55,713 nucleotides of DNA from UBA6770 sp965661115 (GTDB lineage Bacteria; Bacteroidota; Bacteroidia; Flavobacteriales_G; Salibacteraceae), in contig CBFICO010000006.1 of NCBI GenBank assembly GCA_965661115.1, forward strand, positions 1-55,713, in the 5' to 3' direction. The position numbers and the translations under genes are program-made. How positions within the stretch are numbered: the first letter of the stretch is position 1; every line of letters begins with the position of its first letter. Below, piece after piece: positions 1 to 8,671 of this stretch. The notes under the pieces were generated by a model. It was not told the DNA's origin, ran no database searches, and saw nothing but the letters and a program-made list of their open reading frames with translations.

Positions 1-1
1 T

Positions 2-463
2 CTTTTATTGAGCCCAAGACACGAACATGCGCTTCAGAATTTAGAGTATGTTGCACAAGAAGCTTCTACAGAAGGTCAGTTTGAGATTGCTAAGGAAGCG
101 TTATTGCTCTACCTAAAACACAATGAAAAGAACCCTTCAATAAACGAAAAGCTAGGCGAGCTTTATGGTAAAAACTTGCAGCGTCCAGATCTTGGTTTAC
201 CTTATTTATTGCGAGCAAATGAGTTAAATCCAAATGAAGACGGTATTATTCAGAAGATTGGTGTGACGCACGCCATAAGTGGTAACAACGAAGAGGCCAT
301 TAAATGGTTTTTGAAGGGTATAGAGTTAGACTCTGCAAATGCTCGTTTATTCCTGAATGTTGGGGTGGCATATCAATACTTGGGAAATATGGAGGAAGCA
401 CAGAAATATTTGAATAAAGCTTTTGAATTAGAACCTGGATTAAGGAACGGTCAGCAGCAGTAA
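2..463 (+). CDS. TPR-repeat protein, C-terminal part (5' end outside window)
   Basis: The frame is open to the left window edge, so this is the end of a longer protein; no start codon can be assigned. The 150-odd visible residues are helical and carry tetratricopeptide repeats. The clearest tandem pair covers roughly the last 70 residues, with the Gly/Ala/Tyr spacing and a closing LEP typical of TPRs (AFELEP near the end). TPR arrays are protein-protein interaction scaffolds, and the partner cannot be told from this fragment. It ends in TAA, about 105 bases before tRNA-Ser. Function beyond scaffolding is unknown. Confidence 0.8.
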   Translation, partial: LLLSPRHEHALQNLEYVAQEASTEGQFEIAKEALLLYLKHNEKNPSINEKLGELYGKNLQRPDLGLPYLLRANELNPNEDGIIQKIGVTHAISGNNEEAIKWFLKGIELDSANARLFLNVGVAYQYLGNMEEAQKYLNKAFELEPGLRNGQQQ

Positions 464-496
464 TGTCATCAAATGTTTAAGGCCGTTACACAGGTT

Positions 497-524
497 TTTG
501 AGATTAGAAAATTTTTGTAATTTG
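497..524 (+). promoter_or_regulatory. Candidate promoter of tRNA-Ser
   Basis: TTTG at 497-500, 17 bases, then TAATTTG at 518-524. This resembles the Bacteroidota -33/-7 pattern TTTG...TAnnTTTG, with one base missing in the -7 box. It lies about 45 bases upstream of the mature tRNA. Confidence 0.4.
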
Positions 525-568
525 CGCCCGCTTTACGAGGTCGATTCCTCCTGTGTGTAAAGTTTAAA

Positions 569-656
569 GGAGAGGTGCAGGAGTGGCTGAACTGGCTCGC
601 CTGGAAAGCGGGTAAACCCCAAAAGGGTTTCGAGGGTTCGAATCCCTCTCTCTCCG
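569..656 (+). tRNA. tRNA-Ser (anticodon GGA)
   Basis: An 88-nt cloverleaf. Acceptor GGAGAGG pairs with TCTCTCC (one G-T pair), the discriminator is G, the T arm is GAGGG-TTCGAAT-CCCTC, and the anticodon arm is CTCGC-CTGGAAA-GCGGG with anticodon GGA at 603-605, reading UCC/UCU serine codons. The long variable arm (CCCC-AAAA-GGGG type) is diagnostic of tRNA-Ser. No CCA is encoded; GCA follows the stem. This is not an amber-reading tRNA. Confidence 0.97.
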
Positions 657-717
657 CAGGAAAAAGTAAATTAATAATTGAAAATAAATAAGTAAACAAT
701 TCAAACACAAATAGATT

Positions 718-1596
718 ATGAATAAGCTATTCTCAATTTTGGCGGTATCTGCCCTATTAAATTTCGGGTATGTATCCAACTCGTATGCTCAGGATGCTGA
801 AGAGGCAGCAGCCACTGAAGAAATGACAACTGATGGCGCTGCTATGGAAGGCGAAGAAGTTGCGAATGATTCAGCCGCTGAAGCGGTTACAGAAGAACCA
901 ATGGCTGAGGAAGAGCCAACGGAAGAAGCTGCTCCTGCAGAGGAAGAAGCTCCAGCTCCAGAAAAGAGTTTTCACCAAGTAGTTAAAGACAAGTTTATTG
1001 CAGGTGGACCTGGCTTTATGTCTTTTGTATTGGTTTGTTTAATTCTTGGTTTGGCTATTTGTATCGAAAGAATTCTTTATTTAACAATGGCTACCACAAA
1101 CACTAAGCAATTAGTTGAAAACGTTGAAGCTGCTCTCAAAAGCGGTGGAGTTGAAGCGGCTAAAGAAGTTTGTAGAAATACAAAAGGTCCTGTTGCTTCT
1201 ATTTTCTACCAAGGTTTAGATCGTTCAGGTGAAGGAATCGACATGGTTGAAAAATCTGTTGTTGCTTACGGTTCAGTTCAAATGGGTCTTTTAGAAAAAG
1301 GTCTTTCTTGGATTTCATTGTTTATCGCATTAGCTCCAATGCTAGGTTTCTTTGGAACGGTTGTAGGTATGATTGGTGCATTCGATGCGATTGCTGAAGC
1401 AAACAACATTTCTCCAGGTATTGTTGCAGGTGGTATTGGTGTGGCACTTATTACAACGGTATCAGGTCTTTTAGTTGCAATGGTGCTTCAAGTATTCTAC
1501 AACTACATTGTTGCAAAAGTTGACGGTATTGTAAACGATATGGAAGATGCTTCTATTTCATTGGTTGACTTATTAATTAAGCACCAAGCTAAATAA
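718..1596 (+). CDS. exbB: ExbB/TolQ/MotA-family proton channel with acidic N-terminal linker
   Basis: Inner-membrane proton channel subunit that, with ExbD, powers TonB-dependent outer-membrane transport. Residues 1-25 look like a signal peptide ending in SYAQ. Residues about 26-82 are an unusual Ala/Glu/Pro-rich acidic stretch. A first membrane helix follows near residue 98 (FMSFVLVCLILGLAI). The MotA/TolQ/ExbB core with two further helices covers about 190-265, including the conserved APMLGFFGTVVGMI stretch. At 292 residues it is longer than E. coli ExbB because of the N-terminal addition. It is first in a tight operon with a 4-helix protein and two ExbD proteins (5-13 nt gaps). The exact transporter served is not shown. 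Confidence 0.93.
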   Translation: MNKLFSILAVSALLNFGYVSNSYAQDAEEAAATEEMTTDGAAMEGEEVANDSAAEAVTEEPMAEEEPTEEAAPAEEEAPAPEKSFHQVVKDKFIAGGPGFMSFVLVCLILGLAICIERILYLTMATTNTKQLVENVEAALKSGGVEAAKEVCRNTKGPVASIFYQGLDRSGEGIDMVEKSVVAYGSVQMGLLEKGLSWISLFIALAPMLGFFGTVVGMIGAFDAIAEANNISPGIVAGGIGVALITTVSGLLVAMVLQVFYNYIVAKVDGIVNDMEDASISLVDLLIKHQAK

Positions 1597-1601
1597 GAGA
1601 T

Positions 1602-2000
1602 ATGGAAAAGATAAGTTCAATTACACTATATGTTCTGCTAGCACTGGGCGCACTGGTATTTTTACTAGGCGTTGCTGGAGAAAATTATGAGCCAATGATT
1701 TACGTGACTTATATTTTCTCTATCATAGCTGCTGGTGGTGCTTTGGTTAGTGCGGCCATGGGTGCTGCTGCTAAGCCAGAGTCAATTAAAGGAGCTGCAA
1801 TTGGTATTGGAGCCATGGTTTTAGTTCTGGGAATTTCATACGCTATGGCAGATGGTTCTCTAATGAATTACTACCCTAAAGATACTACCGAAACAGCATC
1901 TAAATTATCTGGTGCTGGGTTATATGCGTTGTACATTCTTACATTTTTAGCAGTAGCGAGTGTACTATATTCAGGATTGGCTCGTTACATTAAACGATAA
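1602..2000 (+). CDS. Small four-helix membrane protein of the ExbB-ExbD operon
   Basis: 132 residues with four predicted membrane helices (about 7-25, 35-55, 66-86 and 108-128), rich in Gly and Ala, with a short basic end (ARYIKR). I do not recognise a named family. It starts 5 nt after exbB and ends 12 nt before exbD, so it is surely co-transcribed. An accessory role in the ExbB/ExbD complex is an inference from position only. Confidence 0.8.
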   Translation: MEKISSITLYVLLALGALVFLLGVAGENYEPMIYVTYIFSIIAAGGALVSAAMGAAAKPESIKGAAIGIGAMVLVLGISYAMADGSLMNYYPKDTTETASKLSGAGLYALYILTFLAVASVLYSGLARYIKR

Positions 2001-2012
2001 AGGAAAAAGATT

Positions 2013-2603
2013 ATGGCTGGAAAAAAAGCTCCACCCGAAATAAATGCTTCTTCGATGGCGGATATCGCCTTCCTATTATTGGTATTCTTCCTTGTAACTA
2101 CTACAATGGATACCGATTTAGGGCTTTCGAGGCTTCTTCCTCCTCCACTTCCGGACGAAATTGAAGAGCCGCCAGACATTAAGCAAAGAAACGTTTTCGA
2201 GGTGTTGGTAAACTCTGGGGATCAGTTATTGGTTGAAGGTGATGTGATGCAAATCTCTGAACTTACTGATGCTGCAAAAGAGTTCATCAAAAACCCTAAT
2301 GACGATTTAGATTTACCTGAAAAAGAAATGAAAACAGTTGATTTCTTTGGAAACGTTGAGGTTTCGAAACAGGTAATTTCATTGCAGAACGATAACGGTA
2401 CATCTTATAACATGTACATTCAAGTGCAAAACGAATTGGCGCGTGCATACAATGAGTTAAGAAATGAGTTATCGATGGAGAAGTTCGGTAAAACCTACGA
2501 TTATTACCTAGAAACAGGGGATAGGGATAAGGTGAAAGCGATTCGTAAAATTTATCCGCAACGTATTTCTGAAGCGGAACCTAAAAATGTTGGAGGTAAC
2601 TAG
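2013..2603 (+). CDS. exbD: ExbD/TolR-family biopolymer transport protein (first copy)
   Basis: Single-pass inner-membrane protein partnering ExbB in proton-driven energy transfer to the outer membrane. A cytoplasmic N-terminus (KKAPPEINASSMAD) leads into one helix starting at the conserved Asp of MADIAFLLLVFFLV, the proton-carrying residue in this family. The rest of its 196 residues is periplasmic and preceded by a proline-rich stretch (PPPLPDEIEEPP). It is longer than the classical 140-residue ExbD. The stop is TAG, followed by an in-frame TAA two codons later. Confidence 0.93.
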   Translation: MAGKKAPPEINASSMADIAFLLLVFFLVTTTMDTDLGLSRLLPPPLPDEIEEPPDIKQRNVFEVLVNSGDQLLVEGDVMQISELTDAAKEFIKNPNDDLDLPEKEMKTVDFFGNVEVSKQVISLQNDNGTSYNMYIQVQNELARAYNELRNELSMEKFGKTYDYYLETGDRDKVKAIRKIYPQRISEAEPKNVGGN

Positions 2604-2604
2604 T

Positions 2605-3072
2605 ATGTCTAAATTCAACAAAGGAAAAGAAAAGGAAACACCAGCAGTATCCACGGCATCATTGCCCGATATTGTTTTTATGTTGCTGTTCTTCTTTATG
2701 GTTTCTACCGTAATGCGTGAGGTTGATCTAAAAGTAAAAATGGAACAACCCGAGGCTACCGAAATCAAAAAACTGGAAAATAAAAACTTGGTGAACTACA
2801 TATACATTGGTGCTCCTACAGAGACAAAAAAATATGGAACAACTCCAAGAATTCAGTTAAATGATGCTTTCGCCAATGTAAAAGATGTTCAGCCTTACAT
2901 TGAAACAAAGCGTTCAGAAGTAAACGAAGAAGAAATTCCATTGCTTACCACTTCTTTAAAAGTTGATGGCGATACAGAAATGGGAATTGTTACTAAAGTT
3001 AAGCAAGAGTTGAGAGAAGCGCAAGCTTTAAAAATCTCTTATTCTACCAGAGAAAAGGTAGTTAAGCAGTAG
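2605..3072 (+). CDS. exbD: ExbD/TolR-family biopolymer transport protein (second copy)
   Basis: Second ExbD of the operon, 155 residues. The start is taken at 2605 because GGAGG at 2592-2596 is well spaced for it and it directly follows the previous stop; the upstream in-frame ATG at 2587 would overlap the first exbD. A basic N-terminus is followed by a helix starting at the conserved Asp (SLPDIVFMLLFFFMVS), then a periplasmic domain. Two different ExbDs with one ExbB is a common Bacteroidota arrangement, probably a hetero-oligomeric stator. It ends in TAG just before a strong terminator. Confidence 0.92.
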   Translation: MSKFNKGKEKETPAVSTASLPDIVFMLLFFFMVSTVMREVDLKVKMEQPEATEIKKLENKNLVNYIYIGAPTETKKYGTTPRIQLNDAFANVKDVQPYIETKRSEVNEEEIPLLTTSLKVDGDTEMGIVTKVKQELREAQALKISYSTREKVVKQ

Positions 3073-3095
3073 TATCAAATTACAAATTGAAATTC

Positions 3096-3122
3096 AAAGG
3101 GGGCTTTTGCCCCCTTTTTTTG
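3096..3122 (+). terminator. Rho-independent terminator of the exbB-exbD operon
   Basis: Stem AAAGGGGGC (3096-3104), loop TTTT, complementary arm GCCCCCTTT, followed by a T run. It lies 24 nt after the second exbD stop. Confidence 0.93.
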
Positions 3123-3166
3123 TACTTAAATCCAAAACCAATCGTTGCTCATAACAATATCTTTGA

Positions 3167-6100
3167 ATGGTGTTGAAGTTTAGAATTTGGTTGATGTTGA
3201 CTTGCGGTACGTTGCTTCTTTCAGGGTTATCATCTTATGGCCAGGCAGAGCTTAAAACGTTTGCTGTCAGTTCTCAAAACGACACGATTTTACTAGATTC
3301 TATGTCCATTATTGAATCTAGCTTTAGTTTAAAAGATGAAGCTGGTCAAAATATTCCTGAAGAGTATTACAAATTGGACCCAGTAAAGGGATTATTGATT
3401 TGGAATAAGGATAAACTTCCACAACCTGTTCAAGCTTCTGCGAGTTTTAAAACATTTCCATTTTCTTTTTACCGCCCTTATGCTCACAAGAAAACCTCCA
3501 TGATACAATCCCAAAATTTTGTTGCGCAAAACCCTTTTCGCTATTCCGTTCAACCAAAAACCACCTCAGAATTAATGGAACTTGGAGGCCTTGAAAAAAG
3601 CGGAAGTATAAGCAGGGGAGTGGGTTTTGGAAATAACCGAGATTTAAGCGTAAGCTCTAACATGAATCTGCAGTTTTCCGGTAAGATTGCCAGTAACTTG
3701 TTTGTAACCGCTGCTATTTCTGATGAGAATATACCCATTCAGCCAGAAGGTAATACCCAACAGTTGCAAGACTTTGATCAGGTTTATATTAAAGTTTATA
3801 ATGATGATGCAAGCCTTACTACGGGGGACTTTCAACTAAAAAGCGATAACAGTTACTTTACTAAATACTTTAAAAGAGCACAGGGATTAACTTCTACTTT
3901 AAAAGTTGATTTACCGCAAAAAGGAGATAGCACCAAAGCAGAAGATCATCAAATGGATATTGAGTTGAGCGGCGCAATTTCTAGAGGAAAATTTGCCCGT
4001 AACATCATTCAAGGAGTGGAAGGAAACCAAGGTCCCTACCGATTACGCGGAGAAGAAAACGAGCCGTTTATTATCATTTTAAGTGGTACTGAACGCGTTT
4101 ACATCGATGGTAAACTCCTAACCCGTGGTCAAAGTGAAGATTACATCATCAATTACAATACGGCAGAAATCATCTTTACGGCACGTCAGTTAATCACCAA
4201 GGACAAAAGAATCATTGTAGAATTTCAGTACAGCGATCAGAATTACACTCGAACCTTATTTCAGTTTAGCAACGATTACAAGTATAAAAATCTAGAGCTA
4301 AACTTCAATTTGTATTCTGAGCAAGATGCTAAAAACCAAAGCTTACAGCAAGAGTTGAGCGATGAACAGAAGTTTATTTTGGCTGATGTTGGTGATAGTT
4401 TGGATCAAGCTTTTTCGAGTAGTGCCAAACAAGTAGAGTTTACGGAGAATGAGGTGCTATATAAAATGACGGACAGCTTAGGTTACGACTCTGTATTTGT
4501 TTTTTCGTCTAATCCAGATAGTGCATTGTGGCGCGTTACATTTACCAAAGTTGGTGCAGGAAACGGAGACTACATCTTGCTGAACTCCACTGCAAACGGA
4601 CGGGTTTTTCAATGGGTTGAGCCTGCATCATTTGGTTCGCGAGGAGATTACGCTCCTATAGTTGTGTTGTACAGTCCAAAGCAACGCCAGCTTATATCCT
4701 TGGGCGGAAAGTATGCCTTTTCAGAACTCAACGAACTTTCGTTTGAGGGAGCAATAAGCAACGATGATGTCAACACTTTTTCGCAGAAAGATACCGACGA
4801 TAATATTGGCTATGCCTTTAAATCAGATTGGAAAAAAGGGTTCAGGATTTCGGATAAGCAGAAAGGATGGGTGCTGAGTCCAATTGTGGGAATTGAGCAT
4901 TGGGGCCGAAATTTTAAAGAGATTGAGCGTATCAGAACCGTGGAATTTTACCGTGATTGGAACATACGCAACCTCAATTTATTGGCTGAGCAAAATATCT
5001 ATCACGGAGGATTGGTTTTAGAGCAAAATAAAAACACCAACATTGAGTATCGTTTTGAAGGTTTTGATGCCGAAAGCGATTACAACGCACAAAGGCACAA
5101 AGTAAACGCCAATGTGCAATACGATGGTTTTACAGCTAAACTGGATGCGAGCACTATGGAGTCGGGTGGCAACTTGTCGAACACCAATTTTACTCAACAC
5201 AATGCATTGGTTCAGAAACGAATTGGAAAGCTCAACATTGGTTACAAAGACGATAGGGAAGACAATCGAAATAAAGACCTCCAAGCGGATACTCTAGCGC
5301 CAAATGCTTATGCCTTCTGGGAGCGCGAGTACTACATTCAATCTTTGGATAGTGCCAAGAACTTTTATAAAGTGTTTTTTGGTCACAGAGAAGATTACAA
5401 AAGTGCTGAGAACGATATGCGCATGACTACCTATGCAGAAAACTATGGCGCGGAGTATAAATGGCGCAGTTTTCGGCCATTTACGGTTGGTGTAAAATCG
5501 GTTTATAGAAAGTTAGACATTAGAGATCAAACGTTGACAATCGATCAGCCCGATGAGAATTTTCTGAGTAGAGTAGAGTACAATCTAAGACTTTGGAAAG
5601 GCGCTTTAACCGCGGGTTCGTTTTACGAAGTTGGTTCTGGGCTTGAGGCAAAAAGAGAGTACAAGTACATAGAGGTGCTAGCAGGGCAAGGTCAATATAC
5701 CTGGATAGATGCCAACGATAATGGTATACAAGAAATCAACGAGTTTGAAATTGCGGTGTTCAGTGACGAAGCCAAATACATTCGAATTTTCATTTTAACG
5801 GACGATTACGTAAAGGTGTTTACCAATCAATTCAACCAGAGTTTAAACATAAACCCGAGTAGAGTTTGGAACAACAAAACAGGCATTTTAAAGCTGTTAT
5901 CAGCCTTCTCTAATCAAACCGCATACAGAATGGACAGAAAGACGCAGCAAGACGATCTTGATACGCGCTTTAATCCCTTGCCATATGTGGGTATTGATTC
6001 GCAATTAGTAAGCTTAAATTCTTCTTTTCGGAATACTGTTTATCTGAACCGATCACACCCAATTTTTGGGTTAGATTTTACCTATCAAGACATAAAGGGA

Positions 6101-6661
6101 AGAGCTCTTTTGAGTAATGGTATTGAAACCCGCACCAATGTTTTTAGAATGGGTAGAGCGCGTTGGAACATTACTCGTATGTTTTTGTTAGAATCGGAAG
6201 GAAAATGGGGTAAAAAAACCAGCAGCGCCGATTTTGTCACCACACGCAATTTCGATATTGATTATTACAACGTCTTGCCAAAGTTGTCCTTCCAGCCTGG
6301 TGTAAGCTACCATATTTCATTGCTTTACGAATACAAGCAAAAATTAAATGCACCCGACTTGGGCGGAGAATTGGCGGTGCACAACAAAGCGGGAATAGAA
6401 AGTAGGATTCAAAAAGTAGGGAAGGGAAGTATTTTACTTGAAATTGCCTACATAAATATTGAGTACACCGGCTTGTTAAATGGCTCAATCGATTACGAAA
6501 TGTTAGAAGGCCTACAACCCGGAGACAATGGTACTTGGCAAGTGACTTTTCAGCGAAATATTGGTAAGTATTTGCAGCTTAACTTGGGTTATAATGGTAG
6601 ATCTACCGAAGGAAACAAATCAATACATACGGGAACAGTTCGAATGCGGGCATATTTTTAA
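3167..6661 (+). CDS. Very large predicted outer-membrane beta-barrel protein, unknown function
   Basis: 1164 residues with a signal peptide (about 1-25, ending SSYGQ). The mature part is rich in alternating hydrophobic/polar strands and aromatic residues and ends in a C-terminal Phe (RMRAYF), typical of outer-membrane barrels. A segment near residues 150-210 (SRGVGFGNNRDLSV...QLSGKI-like) recalls strand-rich repeats of the T9SS translocon SprA, but the protein is half SprA's length and I do not claim orthology. It stands alone after the exb terminator and before a convergent CPBP gene. Start ATG at 3167 gives a good signal peptide. It could be a transporter or secretion pore. Confidence 0.75.
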   Translation: MVLKFRIWLMLTCGTLLLSGLSSYGQAELKTFAVSSQNDTILLDSMSIIESSFSLKDEAGQNIPEEYYKLDPVKGLLIWNKDKLPQPVQASASFKTFPFSFYRPYAHKKTSMIQSQNFVAQNPFRYSVQPKTTSELMELGGLEKSGSISRGVGFGNNRDLSVSSNMNLQFSGKIASNLFVTAAISDENIPIQPEGNTQQLQDFDQVYIKVYNDDASLTTGDFQLKSDNSYFTKYFKRAQGLTSTLKVDLPQKGDSTKAEDHQMDIELSGAISRGKFARNIIQGVEGNQGPYRLRGEENEPFIIILSGTERVYIDGKLLTRGQSEDYIINYNTAEIIFTARQLITKDKRIIVEFQYSDQNYTRTLFQFSNDYKYKNLELNFNLYSEQDAKNQSLQQELSDEQKFILADVGDSLDQAFSSSAKQVEFTENEVLYKMTDSLGYDSVFVFSSNPDSALWRVTFTKVGAGNGDYILLNSTANGRVFQWVEPASFGSRGDYAPIVVLYSPKQRQLISLGGKYAFSELNELSFEGAISNDDVNTFSQKDTDDNIGYAFKSDWKKGFRISDKQKGWVLSPIVGIEHWGRNFKEIERIRTVEFYRDWNIRNLNLLAEQNIYHGGLVLEQNKNTNIEYRFEGFDAESDYNAQRHKVNANVQYDGFTAKLDASTMESGGNLSNTNFTQHNALVQKRIGKLNIGYKDDREDNRNKDLQADTLAPNAYAFWEREYYIQSLDSAKNFYKVFFGHREDYKSAENDMRMTTYAENYGAEYKWRSFRPFTVGVKSVYRKLDIRDQTLTIDQPDENFLSRVEYNLRLWKGALTAGSFYEVGSGLEAKREYKYIEVLAGQGQYTWIDANDNGIQEINEFEIAVFSDEAKYIRIFILTDDYVKVFTNQFNQSLNINPSRVWNNKTGILKLLSAFSNQTAYRMDRKTQQDDLDTRFNPLPYVGIDSQLVSLNSSFRNTVYLNRSHPIFGLDFTYQDIKGRALLSNGIETRTNVFRMGRARWNITRMFLLESEGKWGKKTSSADFVTTRNFDIDYYNVLPKLSFQPGVSYHISLLYEYKQKLNAPDLGGELAVHNKAGIESRIQKVGKGSILLEIAYINIEYTGLLNGSIDYEMLEGLQPGDNGTWQVTFQRNIGKYLQLNLGYNGRSTEGNKSIHTGTVRMRAYF

Positions 6662-6676
6662 ACTAATTTCTAAGGT

Positions 6677-6742
6677 CGTCATTCCCTAGAGTCGGTACGA
6701 CGAGTCGGGAATCTGTAGATTCCTGTTTGCACAGGAATGACG
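6677..6742. repeat. Dispersed inverted repeat (GTCATTCC/GGAATGAC family)
   Basis: CGTCATTCC at 6677-6685 pairs with GGAATGACG at 6734-6742. Inside is a second hairpin, TTCCTG-TTTGCA-CAGGAA. It sits in the gap between two convergent genes. Related copies occur at 18583, 28229 and 48511. Confidence 0.75.
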
Positions 6743-6766
6743 AAGTAAACGATTTAAAACGGCCAT

Positions 6767-7627
6767 TTAATTGGCCTCTCTCCTCCTATAAAACTGCAAC
6801 ACGAACCCAGCAAATATTACCGTAGAACCTAGTATTAAAAGCCATTCCGATCCTGCAGATTCTCCCATACCCTCCATTGCTTCAATGCCATAGAAATACA
6901 CCAACACCACAGTAGTACCATTGTGAATTACATGACCGATAATTGGGTACCAAAGCGATTTCCCCCAAAAGAACAAATACCCAAACAAGGCACCTAAAAG
7001 GAACCTAGGAAAAAACCCGCTAAACTGAAAATGAATAGCGCTAAACAACGCAGCAGTTATAAAAATAGCAGCAGTAGGGTTGTTGGTTTTTTGCATAATC
7101 AATTGCTGAATCATGCCTCTAAAAAGCACTTCTTCAGCTAACCCTGCAACTAGGGCAATCACAAATAAATTCACCATTAAATCGCCTAGTGTGGGCATCT
7201 CTAAAAAACGTTTTATGGTGTTTTCTATTTGATCTTCATAACCCGTCATTAGCTTCGGCAAGGGCAAGCTTGCGTTCCATTCCGCAATAAGGCCGTTTAT
7301 CGGAAAAAAAGTAAGCACAATAAGCGCAACCAGCAGTAATAGCATTGGATTTACAGCCGATTTCAGTTTTAAGTAGGCCACAGGAGATTGCTTTTGAATG
7401 TAAATAAATAGAAATACGGGAAGCAAATAAGTTCCAATCGAACTAAAAACCTGCACTAATTTCATCCCCTGCACAGCTTTATAGCTTTCGGTATACTGTA
7501 ATTCTTTTAATGAAAGGTCAAATAGTAAAATGGCTAGACCATATCCAACTAGCGAAAAGAAGATTAAGCAAACCACAATAATCACGGTAAGCATAACCAA
7601 CTTAGACACTAAGGATGTTCCTCTCAT
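6767..7627 (-). CDS. CPBP-family intramembrane metalloprotease
   Basis: 286-residue polytopic membrane protein of the CAAX-protease/bacteriocin-processing (CPBP, Abi) family. The family motifs are present: EEVLFRG (about residue 165, with the catalytic Glu pair), then FSAIHFQF with the first His and HVIHNG with the second His/Asn. About seven hydrophobic segments can be drawn. Known members cleave substrates within the membrane; the substrate here is unknown. It is divergent from dusB, with only 47 nt between the starts. Confidence 0.9.
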   Translation of the reverse strand: MRGTSLVSKLVMLTVIIVVCLIFFSLVGYGLAILLFDLSLKELQYTESYKAVQGMKLVQVFSSIGTYLLPVFLFIYIQKQSPVAYLKLKSAVNPMLLLLVALIVLTFFPINGLIAEWNASLPLPKLMTGYEDQIENTIKRFLEMPTLGDLMVNLFVIALVAGLAEEVLFRGMIQQLIMQKTNNPTAAIFITAALFSAIHFQFSGFFPRFLLGALFGYLFFWGKSLWYPIIGHVIHNGTTVVLVYFYGIEAMEGMGESAGSEWLLILGSTVIFAGFVLQFYRRREAN

Positions 7628-7644
7628 AAATCGCTTTTAAGCCC

Positions 7645-7652
7645 TACTTTTG
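7645..7652 (+). promoter_or_regulatory. Candidate -7 promoter element of dusB
   Basis: TACTTTTG matches TAnnTTTG exactly. It ends 13 nt before the ATG at 7666, which is followed directly by an in-frame TAG, and 22 nt before the TTG at 7675. No clear -33 box is seen. Confidence 0.5.
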
Positions 7653-7674
7653 CAACGCAAAACAAATGTAGTCT

Positions 7675-8661
7675 TTGGTAAAGATAGCAGATATAGAGTT
7701 AGGAGAATTTCCGTTGTTGTTAGCGCCAATGGAAGATGTGAGCGATCCTCCGTTTAGGGCTTTATGCAAACAACACGGTGCCGATGTAATGTACACCGAG
7801 TTTATATCTTCAGAAGGATTGATTCGCGATGCAGTAAAATCTGTTGAGAAACTAGATATATACGAATACGAACGACCAGTAGGTATTCAGGTGTTCGGAA
7901 ACGAGTTTTCCAGCATGATTGAAGCCACGAAAATCATTGAAAAAACCAAACCCGATATCATTGATATCAATTACGGTTGTCCGGTAAAAAAAGTAGCTTG
8001 TAAAGGCTCAGGCGCAGGTATTCTGCAAGACATTCCTAAAATGATAAAGCTTACTAAAGCTATTGTAGAAGCTACAGATTTGCCTGTTACCGTAAAAACC
8101 AGATTAGGTTGGGACGATAACACCAAATACATTGTTGAAGTTGCCGAGGCATTGCAAGATGTGGGCATAAAAGCAATTTCTATACATGGGCGTACCCGTA
8201 AGCAGATGTACAAGGGTGAAGCAGATTGGACGCTAATTGGAGAGGTGAAGAACAACCCAAGAATGCACATTCCGGTTTTTGGTAATGGCGATGTTGATTC
8301 AGGTCCAAAAGCAGTTGAAATGAAAAACCGGTTCGGCGTTGACGGCATCATGATTGGCAGAGCAAGCATAGGATACCCTTGGATTTTTAATGAAATAAAA
8401 CACTACATGGAGCACGGGGTAACTCCACCTCCACCTTCTTTAGAAGAGCGCGTTGAGATTGCTCGAAAACACGTGCAGATGTCGGTAAAGTGGAAAGGGC
8501 CGCGTTTGGGGATTGTAGAAACGCGTCGTCATTACGGAAACTACTTCAGACACATTCCTCATTTTAAAGAGTTTCGCTCGCGTTTGGTTACTGGCGAAAC
8601 GTTGGAAGATATAGAGCAGACGCTCGATGAAATTTTAGATCGATTTTCAGAACCTGCATAG
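7675..8661 (+). CDS. dusB: tRNA-dihydrouridine synthase DusB
   Basis: FMN enzyme that reduces uridine to dihydrouridine in tRNA using NADPH. A TIM-barrel domain opens with APMEDVSDPPFR. The catalytic Cys is in NYGCPVKKV (near residue 102), followed by KGSGAG, KTRLGWD and the FMN-phosphate loop region GNGDV...GIMIGRASIG. The 328-residue length is normal. The start is unusual: no ATG precedes the conserved N-terminus except one at 7666 that is immediately followed by TAG in the same frame (ATG-TAG-TCT-TTG). I list the TTG at 7675, which places the first residue where relatives have Met, but initiation at 7666 with TAG read as sense is possible. It is followed by queA after 10 nt. Confidence 0.95.
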   Translation: MVKIADIELGEFPLLLAPMEDVSDPPFRALCKQHGADVMYTEFISSEGLIRDAVKSVEKLDIYEYERPVGIQVFGNEFSSMIEATKIIEKTKPDIIDINYGCPVKKVACKGSGAGILQDIPKMIKLTKAIVEATDLPVTVKTRLGWDDNTKYIVEVAEALQDVGIKAISIHGRTRKQMYKGEADWTLIGEVKNNPRMHIPVFGNGDVDSGPKAVEMKNRFGVDGIMIGRASIGYPWIFNEIKHYMEHGVTPPPPSLEERVEIARKHVQMSVKWKGPRLGIVETRRHYGNYFRHIPHFKEFRSRLVTGETLEDIEQTLDEILDRFSEPA

Positions 8662-8671
8662 CAAATCTAGT

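Noticed and set aside
2587..2604. Upstream ATG for the second exbD
   Set aside because: It overlaps the first exbD, and GGAGG is placed for the ATG at 2605.
5018..5297. Overlapping 60-90 codon frames inside the large outer-membrane gene
   Set aside because: Shadows of the long frame with no start signals or family features.
7971..8369. 132-codon reverse frame inside dusB
   Set aside because: Antisense shadow of a strongly conserved enzyme.
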